This document shows, one piece after another, positions 54,930 through 64,000 of a stretch of DNA of 64,000 nt (its first letter is position 1; each line of letters starts with the position of its first letter). The translations under genes and the position numbers were made by a program. The stretch covers positions 140,755,981-140,819,980 of the forward strand of contig BSWB01000001.1 of assembly GCA_033239125.1 (NCBI GenBank), in the 5' to 3' direction. The DNA is from Fagopyrum homotropicum (lineage: Eukaryota > Streptophyta > Magnoliopsida > Caryophyllales > Polygonaceae). The notes beneath the pieces are model-generated. The model was not told the DNA's origin, made no database searches, and saw only the letters and a program-made list of their open reading frames with translations.

Positions 54930-56146
54930 TTTTCATGATCACTTGCATGATTAGCATCTAGGATTGTTTAATATTGTCACATGTTTCATTATGTCTTGCA
55001 TTGTACATATATATTTCAAAAAATCCAAAAAAATCAGAAAATTTAAAAAATTTTGGTGCTTCTAAGCTTGGGTATGACCCTTATGATGAAATTGTCTTGT
55101 GAATTGGCTATGGATGGCCTCATGTGTTGAATTAATGTATGCATATGTGGTCTTGAAGTACTTATCTTGAATCCCATGTGTGAATTGTGATCATGAATGT
55201 TTGCCTTGATTGGATTGAGGATCGATAGTCGAAATTACATGCTAGTTCTTGCACATCATTTAGGAGTGATTAAGGCAATTCATCTTTCTCTACTTCTCAT
55301 CTTGATCATGTTGTTTGAGAACCTCAATTGATATAAAATTTGACCTCTTTTGACCCATCCGGGAATAGGAGCATGCTAGTGTGTTGGGTGTGTGAAAAGC
55401 AAGTTTGGGGTGTAGTTGTTGATGAAAGAATATCGTGAATGAAGTGCTGAATTTGTTGTGAAAAGTGTAGAAAAAAATATAGGTTTGGGGACTTTCGTTT
55501 TGATGACGAGTAACTCGGCACCATTCACATAATTGGGTGTTTGTGCCTTGCCAAAGTCGGATAAACCGAATGTCCTAACGAGCCTTGGTATGTGTGCCCG
55601 GTGTGAAGCACCTCGAAATATAAAAAAACCCGAGGCTCGCTAATCACCAAGGTTTCGGCTTTTGTACACCAATGCCATTGTCTCAAAAATAAGTAAAAGA
55701 AAAAGAAAGTGAAAAAGAAAAGAAAACAAAGAAAAGATGGAGAAAATTATACACTTGTGGGGGAAGTTGATCAAAAACGAAATTGTGGAGTTAGTTCCTT
55801 TCCCGGATTAGCATCACATGACCTAAAAATTCCCACCTAATCACAACGTTTCTTAGCCTCTTCTTTCCTAAGTCCTTGTGACCTAACTGCATGCATGTAA
55901 GACTTAGTGATCTAGATTGGATATACTCATGATCATCTTGACTTCCTCATTTTTACCTCTCATGCATGCTTTCTAGTTAAGTATAATTGTCTTTCCATGC
56001 CTTCATTCATTTGATGCATGATTGATTGTCCATTGCCATGAAACATGACTATGAAGGTGATCCAATGTTAGAAGCACAATTCCAAAAAGATTTTGTTGTT
56101 TTTCTGCATGCATAAATCATGTCATCTCTTAGTCTATAGTTGGGTC
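54930..56146 (+). other. 3' untranslated region of element V
   Basis: No ORF of note. About 55500-55685 matches the 3' UTR block of elements I and II (AACTCGGCACCATTCACATA, CTTGCCAAAGTCGGAT, TTTCGGCTTTTGTACACC). An A/G-rich low-complexity stretch lies at 55690-55750. Confidence 0.7.
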
Positions 56147-56184
56147 TTGCTCGGGGACGAGCAAATCTTAAGTATGGGGTATTT
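56147..56184 (+). promoter_or_regulatory. Stem-loop H3 and polypurine tract (element V)
   Basis: TTGCTCG (56147-56153) / CGAGCAA (56158-56164), loop GGGA, 5-nt spacer, then AAGTATGGGGTATTT touching the 3' LTR. The 15-nt tract is identical to that of elements I and II. Confidence 0.8.
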
Positions 56185-58021
56185 TGATAACGTGATTTAT
56201 GACGTTAGTTTAGGCATTCATTTAGATAGTTTTTCCCGCTATTCATGCACGGTTTGACATTAGTTCATGACGTTTACGCTTAATTAATGCATATTTCTAG
56301 AAAAGACGTCTACACGAGCTTTTGTCGGTTTTGTAGGTATTTCGGGGATCTTTTGGACATTAATCGATACATTCGAGGGTCAAGCCTCATGGTGGTACAC
56401 ATCCAAGGCTTTGAAGGAACATAATTGGAGCAATAAAGGACACAAGGACCCTTATTGGTGCAAGCAATGGAGCAACTCATGGCTAGACGATCATAAAAAG
56501 CCCCTGTTGAAGAAAATCGACCCAACACTAAGGAAAATCGGACGATTTTTCTGTCTGGGTCGATTTTCTGGCTTTTGACAGCTTGTGCCACGTGTCCCAC
56601 GATCTCTTTGTCCGGCCCTTTCTCTTGATGGAGAATATAAGTGGTCCTACAGGCGGTGGTTGAGGATCTCTCCCACATTCTCTCACACACACCTCATTCC
56701 ATTGGAGGGGAGACTTGGAGAGGAAGAAAAACTCTATCATTTGGGGAGAAGAAGAAGAACACCGAAATATAGAGTAAAAGTGAGTTTTTGAGAGCTTTTG
56801 AGTGATTTTTAGAGATTTTGGTTGAAGAACTCTTGGAAGGATTGTTAGGAACGTTTTGGAACTTCTTTTGAAGGGTTGCAAGTCTTGCTTAAACTTATAT
56901 TTAGCTGAGATTTCTTGTTTTACTTGCTTATCTTTCATCATCTACCTACGAAAACCATGTATGGTTGTGTGATGATTTTGGATCTTGAAATGCATGTTAT
57001 TGGCTAGTTTATTGTGATTCTGGAGTGATGGATTGATGGTTATGGCGTGGGTGATGATAGAATGGACTTACATGTTAGTTTAGGATGATTCGTATGCATA
57101 AAACCTAACCCAGAAGGAAAAATCGACCTGGTCTTCAGGCAGATCGTCCGATTTTTGCTATGATCCACCCGATTTTTCTCTCTGTTGCTCTATAATTGAT
57201 GAATCTGTATGTTAGGATGTTAGGTTGTTGAAATCCTAGTGTTTATTAAGCATAATATAGCTTAGGGTGACCTAAAGCTAGCAACCTAAGTGAGGGGAGA
57301 GACCTACCCGGTGATTTCCGATCTTAGATAACTAAGATGATGGAGTCTAGGTAGTAGCGAGCATCATAAGCCGCTATTGGATTGAGTGTGCTAGGATTGT
57401 TGCTTGAGACTTGCCTTTTCCGAGACTTACCCGGTAAGGAGTGGTTTTCCCCTTAAGTTGAGTCCGGTTTGTGTAGAATTCCCAACTTTAACCCCTTGAG
57501 ACCTACCCGGTAATAGGAGTTTGGTGCGGGATTAGTGAAGCATGAGACTGACCCGGTAATTGCTTCCATTAGAGAAACACCCTTTCCCAACACCGCAGCT
57601 TTGTCCTTAGAATCTTTAGAAGCTTGAGTCCAATGCCATAACCGGAAATCTTGACCTCTAGAATCCACTTTTCTCTCTTTGATCACACATCTTGTGTTTG
57701 AGTTGCTTGTTTGTTTTGCTAGCTTGAGTTGTTAGTTTGATTTATTATCTTGCTTGATTTGTGATCTTTGCTTGATCACCACAAAAACCCAACCAAAATA
57801 TCATGATTTTCATTTCTTTATTTCTTTCTCTTTTCTTATACTAGATTCACACTATCTATGATCACTTGTTTGATTTGATTTCACCTTAGTCTTCGTGTTC
57901 GACCTCGGAATACTATCCTTGCTACAAAACGACCCATACACTGTGGGTTCGCTAGGAGTTAGGAAATTATATCGAGTTTATAAATCGTAAGACTTTTGTG
58001 TGTCACAATCTTAGCGTAACA
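56185..58021 (+). repeat. 3' LTR of element V
   Basis: 1837 bp, the same length as the 5' LTR, with scattered single-base differences. Palindrome clusters lie at the same relative places (about 56520-56575 and 57120-57180). Confidence 0.93.
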
Positions 58022-58026
58022 AATAT

Positions 58027-58685
58027 TACCTCCGCAAGCGCATCGATGATCCTCCTTTCATTGTCTAGCAAGCCATTGTACAAGTACAAGACTAGATCTT
58101 GAGTTGAATATCCGTGGAAATGACAGTTGGATCGGAGGCGTGCAAACCTTTCGAAATACTCATAGAGAGTTTCGGTTGCCTCTTGCTCGATGTTGCTTAT
58201 AGCTTTCTTCAAGCTATTGGCCTTTTTAGCTGGAAAGTATTTCTCCAAAAACGCTTTGTGAAGGTTTTCCCAAGTATCAATGCTCCCGGATGGAAGGTGG
58301 TAATACCAATCATCCGCCGAATCCTTGAGTGTGAAGCCGAATGCCCTCATCTTGATCTGTTCTTCGGTAATGTTGGCCGGCTTCATGCTCATACAAACAG
58401 TGTGGAACTTCCCAAGGTGCTTGATGGGGTCTTCACCACTTAGCCCATGGAAGGATGGAAGTAAGTGAATAAGGCCCGGTTTGAGCTCAAAGTTGACTCC
58501 TTCTCCTAGTGCCGGTATAGCTACCGCAAGAGGGTTTTGAGCCAAAGCGGGCTGCGTAAGTTGACGAAAAGTACGGTCAACCATCTCTTGTTGTAGTTGT
58601 TGTTGTCTTCGTTGCCGGATGTGTGTCCTCTCAATTTCTGAATCAAAAGAAGCAAAGCCGGAATTAGTAGCACGGGTTTAAACCA
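58027..58685 (-). pseudogene. gag: gag of element IV, N-terminal part (cut by element V)
   Basis: The ATG at 58685 is followed within two codons by a stop where element III has Gln (MVQTR). Afterwards the frame is clean: LIHLLPSFHGLSGEDPIKHL, MRAFGFTLKDSADDWYYHLP, WENLHKAFLEKYFPAKKANS and EYFERFARLRSNCHFHG, a typical plant gypsy capsid-type gag domain. It continues at 51303 beyond element V. Confidence 0.88.
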
Positions 58686-58733
58686 TAAAATGGTTCAAAC
58701 CAATAATCAATAATAACAATAAAACACAAAAAC

Positions 58734-58751
58734 TCCCCGACAACGGCGCCA
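58734..58751 (-). promoter_or_regulatory. Primer binding site, tRNA-Asp type (element IV)
   Basis: Minus strand TGGCGCCGTTGTCGGGGA, one mismatch, 5 nt from the 5' LTR. Confidence 0.85.
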
Positions 58752-58756
58752 AAATT

Positions 58757-60254
58757 TGATTGAAGGTATTTCTATGGTCGTCTATACCCAATCAAAAGTA
58801 AATCCCGACTTAGCACTAAGAACAAGTATAGTGATTAAGTAAGGGTCGAACCCAAGAGAGTTAAGGTGTTTTAGATGCAATTATCGATTATAATGACAAG
58901 TGACACAAAGGGGGGGGGGGTTTAGTTGAATTGATGCACAAAAACTTATGAGAACGATTAATGCGACAAATAAGACAATAATGGATGAATCTACACTAGG
59001 TTGATTCTAAGCATGCAATTGCTACTTTGGTGCATTCCTTTTACAAGTTTTTAAGTAATCTCCCGTCTCGATCATACATATGTGTTGAGCCAACCGGCAT
59101 CAACACAACTTAACCTATTAAAGTTCCGTAAACCTACAAGAACAAATAATAAGTTAGCATTCAAACAAAGACAAAGGGATATAAAGAAAAGATTAAAACC
59201 GTTAAACTTATCTTTATATTTGTGTTCCTTTTCTTTAAGTAATTACAACCCGTTATTACTTAAAGTCGCTACTAGATTAAAGACCCGAACCCGGAACCTA
59301 TTAATCCTAGTTGTTTACATGCACTTTAGAACCTAAGGTGATCAATCTCAAGTAATAGTTAACATGCAATTAAACAATGGAGATCAAGGAAACACAAAGC
59401 ATTACTGAATAAAAACTTATATTAAAAGAACTTACAACCAAAGTAACAAAGCAGCTTCAAATCAACCTAATGTAGCAAGGGAGTTAGCAACTCATTACAA
59501 TGGAAAAAGTCAAGTCTAAAATGGATTTTGTGAGGAAAAGCCTGGATAATTCTAGCAATCAACCATGGACTATTTATACTACAAAAAACACTAAATTAGG
59601 AGTAAATAGCCGGCCTAAAACAACCACCTTTAATGCCATACAGGTGGTGTAAACAGCCGGAGTAATGCTTCTGGCGTTACACCGCAGGGGCGGCCTTCAG
59701 GACCCGCAGGGGCGGTTTAGGCAGAATCGGTTGATCTTCTTCATAACCGCTCGGGCGGATCTTTAATGCTCTTCAACGTCTGACCTTTCGCCTTCCTGAC
59801 GTTTCTGATGTCAAGGCGCAGGGGCACCTTAAGGCCAATGCAGGGCCGGTGACACAGACTCTTCGCCTTCCAGCTCCCCAGGCGAGGCGCAGGCAGGGCG
59901 AAGTGGGAGGCGCAGGGGAGCTGGTCTTCGTCTTGTCCGGGCAATTCACCGCAGGGGCGCCGATGGGTGGCGCAGGGGCGGTGATCTACATCTTGACCGG
60001 CACTGGTGAAGGTGCTGGGAGCGCTTCAGTGGGAAGTGTCACCCGCTGGGGCGGCTACTAGGGCCCGCGGGGGCGGTGGAGCAACATAAACTTTGCTTCT
60101 TGATTGATCTTTACTCCTAAGTGCTAATTACTCCTTCCTTAGCTTCTTTTGATCTTCTTCTTCTGGACCAAGGAGTTAGTAGCACAAACCGACACTAATG
60201 CAATAAAAAGACTCTAAAAACTACCCAAAATGATAGTGATTCCATCACCTATCA
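58757..60254 (-). repeat. 5' LTR of element IV
   Basis: 1498 bp; on the plus strand it runs TGATTGAAGG to CACCTATCA, followed by GAACT. GC-rich motif cluster at about 59680-60080. Partner of 42114-43635. Confidence 0.93.
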
Positions 60255-60259
60255 GAACT

Positions 60260-61025
60260 CGTAATTTCGGAAGAACCTCTTCCAAAAGAGGAGTTCATGC
60301 CATCAATCCTGGGCGAAATGAGATCTCAACTGAAATTGCTGAATTAAAGGAGATGGTGAAAAGGCTGACTTTGATGGGAACTCCACAACAACTCAAGGCA
60401 TGTGGAGTGTGTCTCGATCCATACCATCCAACGGATATGTGCCCTACATGCAAAGATGACGATGTTGAGGTGAACGCATTGGGCTATGGGCAACAAGAGC
60501 AACAAAGGCCAAAGAACGATCCATATGCGCAAAATTACATGCCAAATTGGCGTGATCAACAAAATTTTTGATGGAGGGATCAACAAAACAAGCAGCAACC
60601 TTGCCAAGGTAAGTCTCAATCCACTGAGGATATGCTGTAGGTTTTGACTATACCTTTTTGCTACCCATGTCCTAACCACAAAATCTAGCATCAAGAACCT
60701 TGAAAAGCAGGTTGGACAAATGGCGGAAGCCATTACAAGGATCGAAGCTAGATCCTCTAGAAATTTGCCTTCCTAGACGGTGGTCAACCCCAAAAAGAAT
60801 GTTAGTGCTCTAACATTGAGGAGTGGGAAGCAAATCCAGCAGAAGCCAACAACATAAGTGAAGAACAAACCCTCTGACGAGTCTACCGTCCCCACAACCG
60901 CTCCTGCGGCTGCAACTACGCTAGCTTTTGAGCAGCCGCCGCCCCTACGGCTGGATGTCGCCGCCCCTGCGTAGACAGCCCTTGAGCCGCCCCTGCGCCT
61001 ACAACCTTCCGCCCCTGCGGAAAAG
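60260..61025 (+). pseudogene. gag: gag of element III, C-terminal part
   Basis: Continues element III's gag directly after element IV (RNFGRTSSKRGVHAINPG), followed by the zinc knuckle CGVCLDPYHPTDMC and NYMPNWRDQQNF, then a stop at 60569. The next block (NVSALTLRSGKQI) is present with further stops, then the motif-rich linker 60895-61020 leads to protease. Confidence 0.87.
60895..61020 (+). repeat. Family-2 motif array between gag and protease (element III)
   Basis: At least five CCGCCCCTGCG-like copies in 126 bp, largely translated as APA/PPL residues in the gag-protease linker, with one stop (near 60974). Confidence 0.8.
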
Positions 61026-63771
61026 ATGATAGAGGGTTCTGTTGAAGAAGATTCTTACATTTGTCCAGATTTTCCCCCTCTGTATGTTGAGAAACCACCA
61101 GCTCCCTTACCTGAAGCACTGAAGGAGCAAAGAGTGATAGAGGATAAGGATCTCTTTGAGACCTTTTCCAAATGCGAGGTAAACATTCCTCTCCTTAAAC
61201 TTGTGAAGAGTATTCCTAAGTATGCTCGTTTCTTGAAGGAACTCTGCACCATCAAGAGGAACAAAAAGCTGAAGGAAAAGAAAAAGGTACAAGTGAACGA
61301 GCATGTGTCCGCCGTCTTCCAACCCCAAATGCCCAAGAAGTGTAGTGATCCAGGCATGGTAAGCATTCCTTGTGTTATAGGGGAAACCCGTTTTGATAAA
61401 GCTATGCTTGATCTTGGTGCTTCTATTAATGTCCTTCCCTATTCCATCTATAAATCACTTAGCCTTGGGCCGCTAATTGAAACTCGGATTGTAATACAAC
61501 TTGGTGATAAATCTAATGTTTACCCAAAAGGGATTATTGAAGATGTGTTAGTGATGGTAGATAATCTTATTTTTCCTATTGATTTTTTTATGATGGATAT
61601 GGAAAATGACTCTCATGCTGCACCAATATTGTTGGGAAGACCGTTTTTAAAAAGTGCTAGGACTAAGATTGACTATGTTAGTGGCAAATTAACATGGAAT
61701 TTGAAGTGGCGGTAGTTGAGTTTGACATTTATGATGCAATGATATACCCCATTGATGATCACTCTCTTTATGCCATTGATATTATTGATCCTATCATTCA
61801 AGATGTTTTTGATATTTCTGACATGGATGAATTGAAAAACATAATTGAGCATGACATTGATATTCATACTTCAGAATATGCCTTGACATCTAGCATGAAG
61901 GATGTCCTAGCCCAATTGGATGGGCACAAAAGGCTCCCTATCTCCACTTTTGCCATTGGGCCCACCTTACGAACCCCAACCGAGAAGCTTGTTCCATCCA
62001 TAGTGCGGGCACCGGAGATAGAGTCGAAGGACCTTCCACCTCACCTCAAGTATGCTTTTCTAGGAGACAACAATACCTTGCCGGTGATCATCTCTAGCAA
62101 GTTGTCCGCCGGTCAAGAGGAAAAGTTGGTTAAGGTTTTGAAAGAGCACAAGACGGCTCTTGGGTGGACTATTGCGGACATCAAGGGGAGGCGAAACCAT
62201 CTAGGCAACCCCAACGAAGGTTGAATCCGCCAATGATGGAAGTGGTCAAGAAGGAGGTATTGAAGCTCCTCCAAGTGGACATGATTTTCCCCATCTCGGA
62301 TAGTAAGTGGGTTAGTCCAACCCAAGTGGTTCCTAAGAAAGAGGGTATCAACATGGTGGAGAATCAATACAGAGAGATGGTTCCGAGCAAAACACAAACT
62401 GGTTGGAGAGTTTGCATTGACTACCACAAACTTAACACGGTAACGCGTAAAGATCACTTTCCCTTACCATTTATTGATCAAATGCTGGAACGTCTTGTAG
62501 GTCACCACTACTACTACTTTTTGGATGGTTATTCGGGATATTTTCAAATAGCAATTGCTCCGGAAGACCAGGAAAAGACGACTTTCATATGTCCATTTGG
62601 CACTTTTGCGTACTGCAAAATGCCATTTGGACTTTGCAATGCTACCGACACCTTCCAACGGTGCATGATAATTATTTTTTCTGAATACATAGAGAACTTT
62701 ATTGAACTTTATATGGATGATTTCACCGTCCATGGAAATAGTTTTGATGCATGCCTAGGACATTTAAAACTTGTTCTTGAAAAATGTGTAGAAACTAATT
62801 TAGTTCTTAATTCGAAAAAATTTCATTTCATGGTTGAACAAGGAATAGTGCTAGGACATGTGATATCCTCAAAAGGGATAGAAGTACATAAGGCAAAAGT
62901 TGATGTTATTCAAAGTTTACCTTACCCTACTAACGTGCGTAAAATCCGTTCTTTTCTAGGTCATCCAGGTTTTTATCGGCGGTTCATCAAGGACTTTTGA
63001 AAGATCTCAGCGTCGTTGTGTGAGTTACTCAAGAAGGACGCCACTTTCATAGTGGATGAAGATTGCAAGAAAGTTTTCGATACTTTGAAAGCATGCATCA
63101 CTAGTACACCGATCATCCGGTCTCCGGATTGGGAGAAGCTATTTGTGATTATGTGTGACGCCAGCGATTATGTTGTAGGCGTTGTCCTAGGACAGAAGGA
63201 TGGAAGAGCATCACACATCATCCATTATGCATCCATGATGCTTAATGGAGCTCAAAGAAACTACTCCACCACCGAGAAGGAGATGCTAGCGGTGGTGTTT
63301 GCACTAGAAAAATTCAGACAATACCTCCTTGGAGTAAAGGTAATCGTATTCACTGACCATGCAACTCTTAGGTATCTCATGGCGAAGAAGGAAGCAAAAC
63401 CAAGATTAATTCGGTGGGTGCTCCTTCTAAGTGAGTTTAACTTGGAGATATGGGACAAGAAGGGGGCTGAGAACCTTGTGGCCGATCATTTAAGCAGGCT
63501 GGTAAAGGAGGAAGAAGGTCCAACCAAAGGAAGAGCCATAGTTGGAAGCTTTCCAGACGACACCTTCTACACAACCCTCTATTATGTAACCGCCCCTGCG
63601 CATCCAGAGCCCCACCCTTGCGGACAGCCGCCCCTGCGGCTCGAGCTAGGCGCCCCTGCGGATTACTTGACAGAGGTTCTATTTAAACTTCAATCCTTTA
63701 AGCCTTGGTTTGCTGACATTGTAAACTTCCTTGTTAGGGGTGAGTACCATCGAGACTTCACCAAGGCATAG
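61026..63771 (+). pseudogene. pol: pol of element III: protease, RT, RNase H (broken)
   Basis: Protease: MLDLGASINVLPYSIYKS and PILLGRPFLKSA. A frameshift near 61690 follows, then a linker to LKYAFLGDNNTLPVII and GWTIADIKG. A short deletion relative to element IV removes the HRILLED segment near 62185 and shifts the frame. RT: KPSRQPQRRLNPP, DYHKLNTVTRKDHFPLPFID, FLDGYSGYFQI and catalytic MDDFTVHG (about 62713). A stop at 62998 precedes RNase H: MCDASDYVVGVVLGQKDG, FTDHATLRYLMAKKEAKPR, ADHLSRLV. The motif array at 63587-63665 is in frame. The ORF ends at a stop at 63769 before integrase. Confidence 0.9.
63587..63665 (+). repeat. Family-2 motif array inside pol linker (element III)
   Basis: ACCGCCCCTGCGCA, CAGCCGCCCCTGCGGCT and GGCGCCCCTGCGGAT lie in frame between RNase H and integrase, translated as APAHPEP, CGQPPLRL and GAPAD. 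Confidence 0.82.
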
Positions 63772-64000
63772 CGAGAGAAGGTGAAGGACGATGCAAGACA
63801 CTACGTTTGGGACGATCCATACTTTGGAAGCATTGTAGTGATCAGGTAATACGTCGTTGCATCCCGGATAATGAGGTACAATCTGTCATTACATTCTGTC
63901 ATTCTGAAGCATGTGGGGACATTTTGGGGCCAACAAAACTGCTAGGAAACTTTTAGATGTTGGATTCTTTTGGCCACACATCTTTAGAGACACTTTTGCG
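63772..64000 (+). pseudogene. Integrase N-terminus of element III, cut by the window edge
   Basis: In mixed frames: REKVKDDARHYVWDDPYF, then the zinc-binding start around TFCHSEACG and the FFWPHIF block at about 63880-63995, as in element IV. A stop near 63847 and shifts near the HHCC motif break it. The rest lies beyond 64000. Confidence 0.8.

Larger units (their letters stand above)
51309..58021 (+). mobile_element. Element V: non-autonomous Athila-like LTR retrotransposon without pol
   Basis: Flanked by target duplication AATAT (51304-51308 and 58022-58026). Two 1837-bp LTRs (TGATAAC...GCGTAACA) differ at only a few dozen positions or fewer by eye, so the insertion is recent. The 3-kb interior has a tRNA-Asp-type PBS, one gag-position ORF, hairpins H1-H3 and a PPT, but no protease, RT, RNase H or integrase. 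It splits element IV's gag, whose frame is continuous across it. Confidence 0.93.
42114..60254 (-). mobile_element. Element IV: Athila-type retrotransposon (family 2) nested in element III, containing element V
   Basis: Flanked by target duplication GAACT (42109-42113 and 60255-60259). Minus-strand order: 5' LTR 58757-60254, PBS, gag (split by element V), pol, leader, accessory ORF, 3' UTR, PPT, 3' LTR 42114-43635. Without element V it is about 11.4 kb. It is the same family as III, so both nests show family members inserting into each other in opposite orientation. Confidence 0.94.
39809..64000 (+). mobile_element. Element III: Athila-type retrotransposon (family 2), 3' end outside the window
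   Basis: 5' LTR 39809-41315 and PBS, then gag split by element IV, protease, RT, RNase H and the start of integrase at the window edge. The reading frame of gag is restored exactly across element IV. The presumed target site is GCAGA (39804-39808); its second copy is out of range. Family 2 is distinct in LTR and in its scattered motif (CCGCAGGGGCGG) but has the same gene order as family 1. Confidence 0.9.

Overview
The window looks like dicot plant nuclear DNA. It is AT-rich and gene-poor, holds one spliced cytochrome P450 gene, and is otherwise almost entirely transposable elements: Ty3/gypsy retrotransposons of the Athila type, non-LTR (LINE) fragments, a Ty1/copia remnant, a hAT element, a Helitron end and two MITE-like elements. 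The species cannot be fixed from sequence alone.

Layout. 1-1203: a foldback element with 72-bp inverted ends and internal 104-bp tandem repeats, then a Helitron 3' terminus. 1700-3260: a decayed copia polyprotein (minus strand) split by a 287-bp MITE. 3541-5320: a 5'-truncated LINE (plus). 6994-8571: a two-exon CYP71-clan P450 (minus), the only convincing host gene. 10690-11321: two LINE pieces. 11322-37455: nest 1. 37461-37830: the other half of the second LINE. 38164-39808: 5' half of a hAT element. 39809 to the window end: nest 2.

Nest 1: element I (plus, TSD ATAGA) is inserted in a LINE. It is itself split by element II (minus, TSD TGAAC), a member of the same family that landed in element I's downstream accessory ORF. 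Nest 2: element III (plus, runs off the window) is inserted in the hAT transposase gene. Element IV (minus, TSD GAACT) sits in its gag. Element V (plus, TSD AATAT), a pol-less non-autonomous element, sits in IV's gag. For every complete element I could read both LTR ends, the 5-bp target duplication, a tRNA-Asp-type primer binding site and a polypurine tract.

The autonomous elements have the order LTR, PBS, gag, protease, RT, RNase H, integrase, leader, accessory ORF, 3' UTR, PPT, LTR. All gag-pol genes are broken by stops or frameshifts. The 508-codon accessory ORF of element II is still open.

Most interesting observations. (a) Complete elements I, II, IV and V share three small stem-loops whose stems differ between elements but keep pairing: one just after pol, one beside an internal PPT-like tract, one directly beside the true PPT. 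(b) Each family carries its own short GC-rich or palindromic motif, scattered through LTRs, UTRs and, in families 1 and 2, in frame inside gag-pol: CCACGGCCGTGG in I/II, CCGCAGGGGCGG in III/IV and AAAATCGG.CGATTTT in V. (c) Element V shares its PPT and a 3' UTR block with family 1, suggesting it is mobilised in trans.
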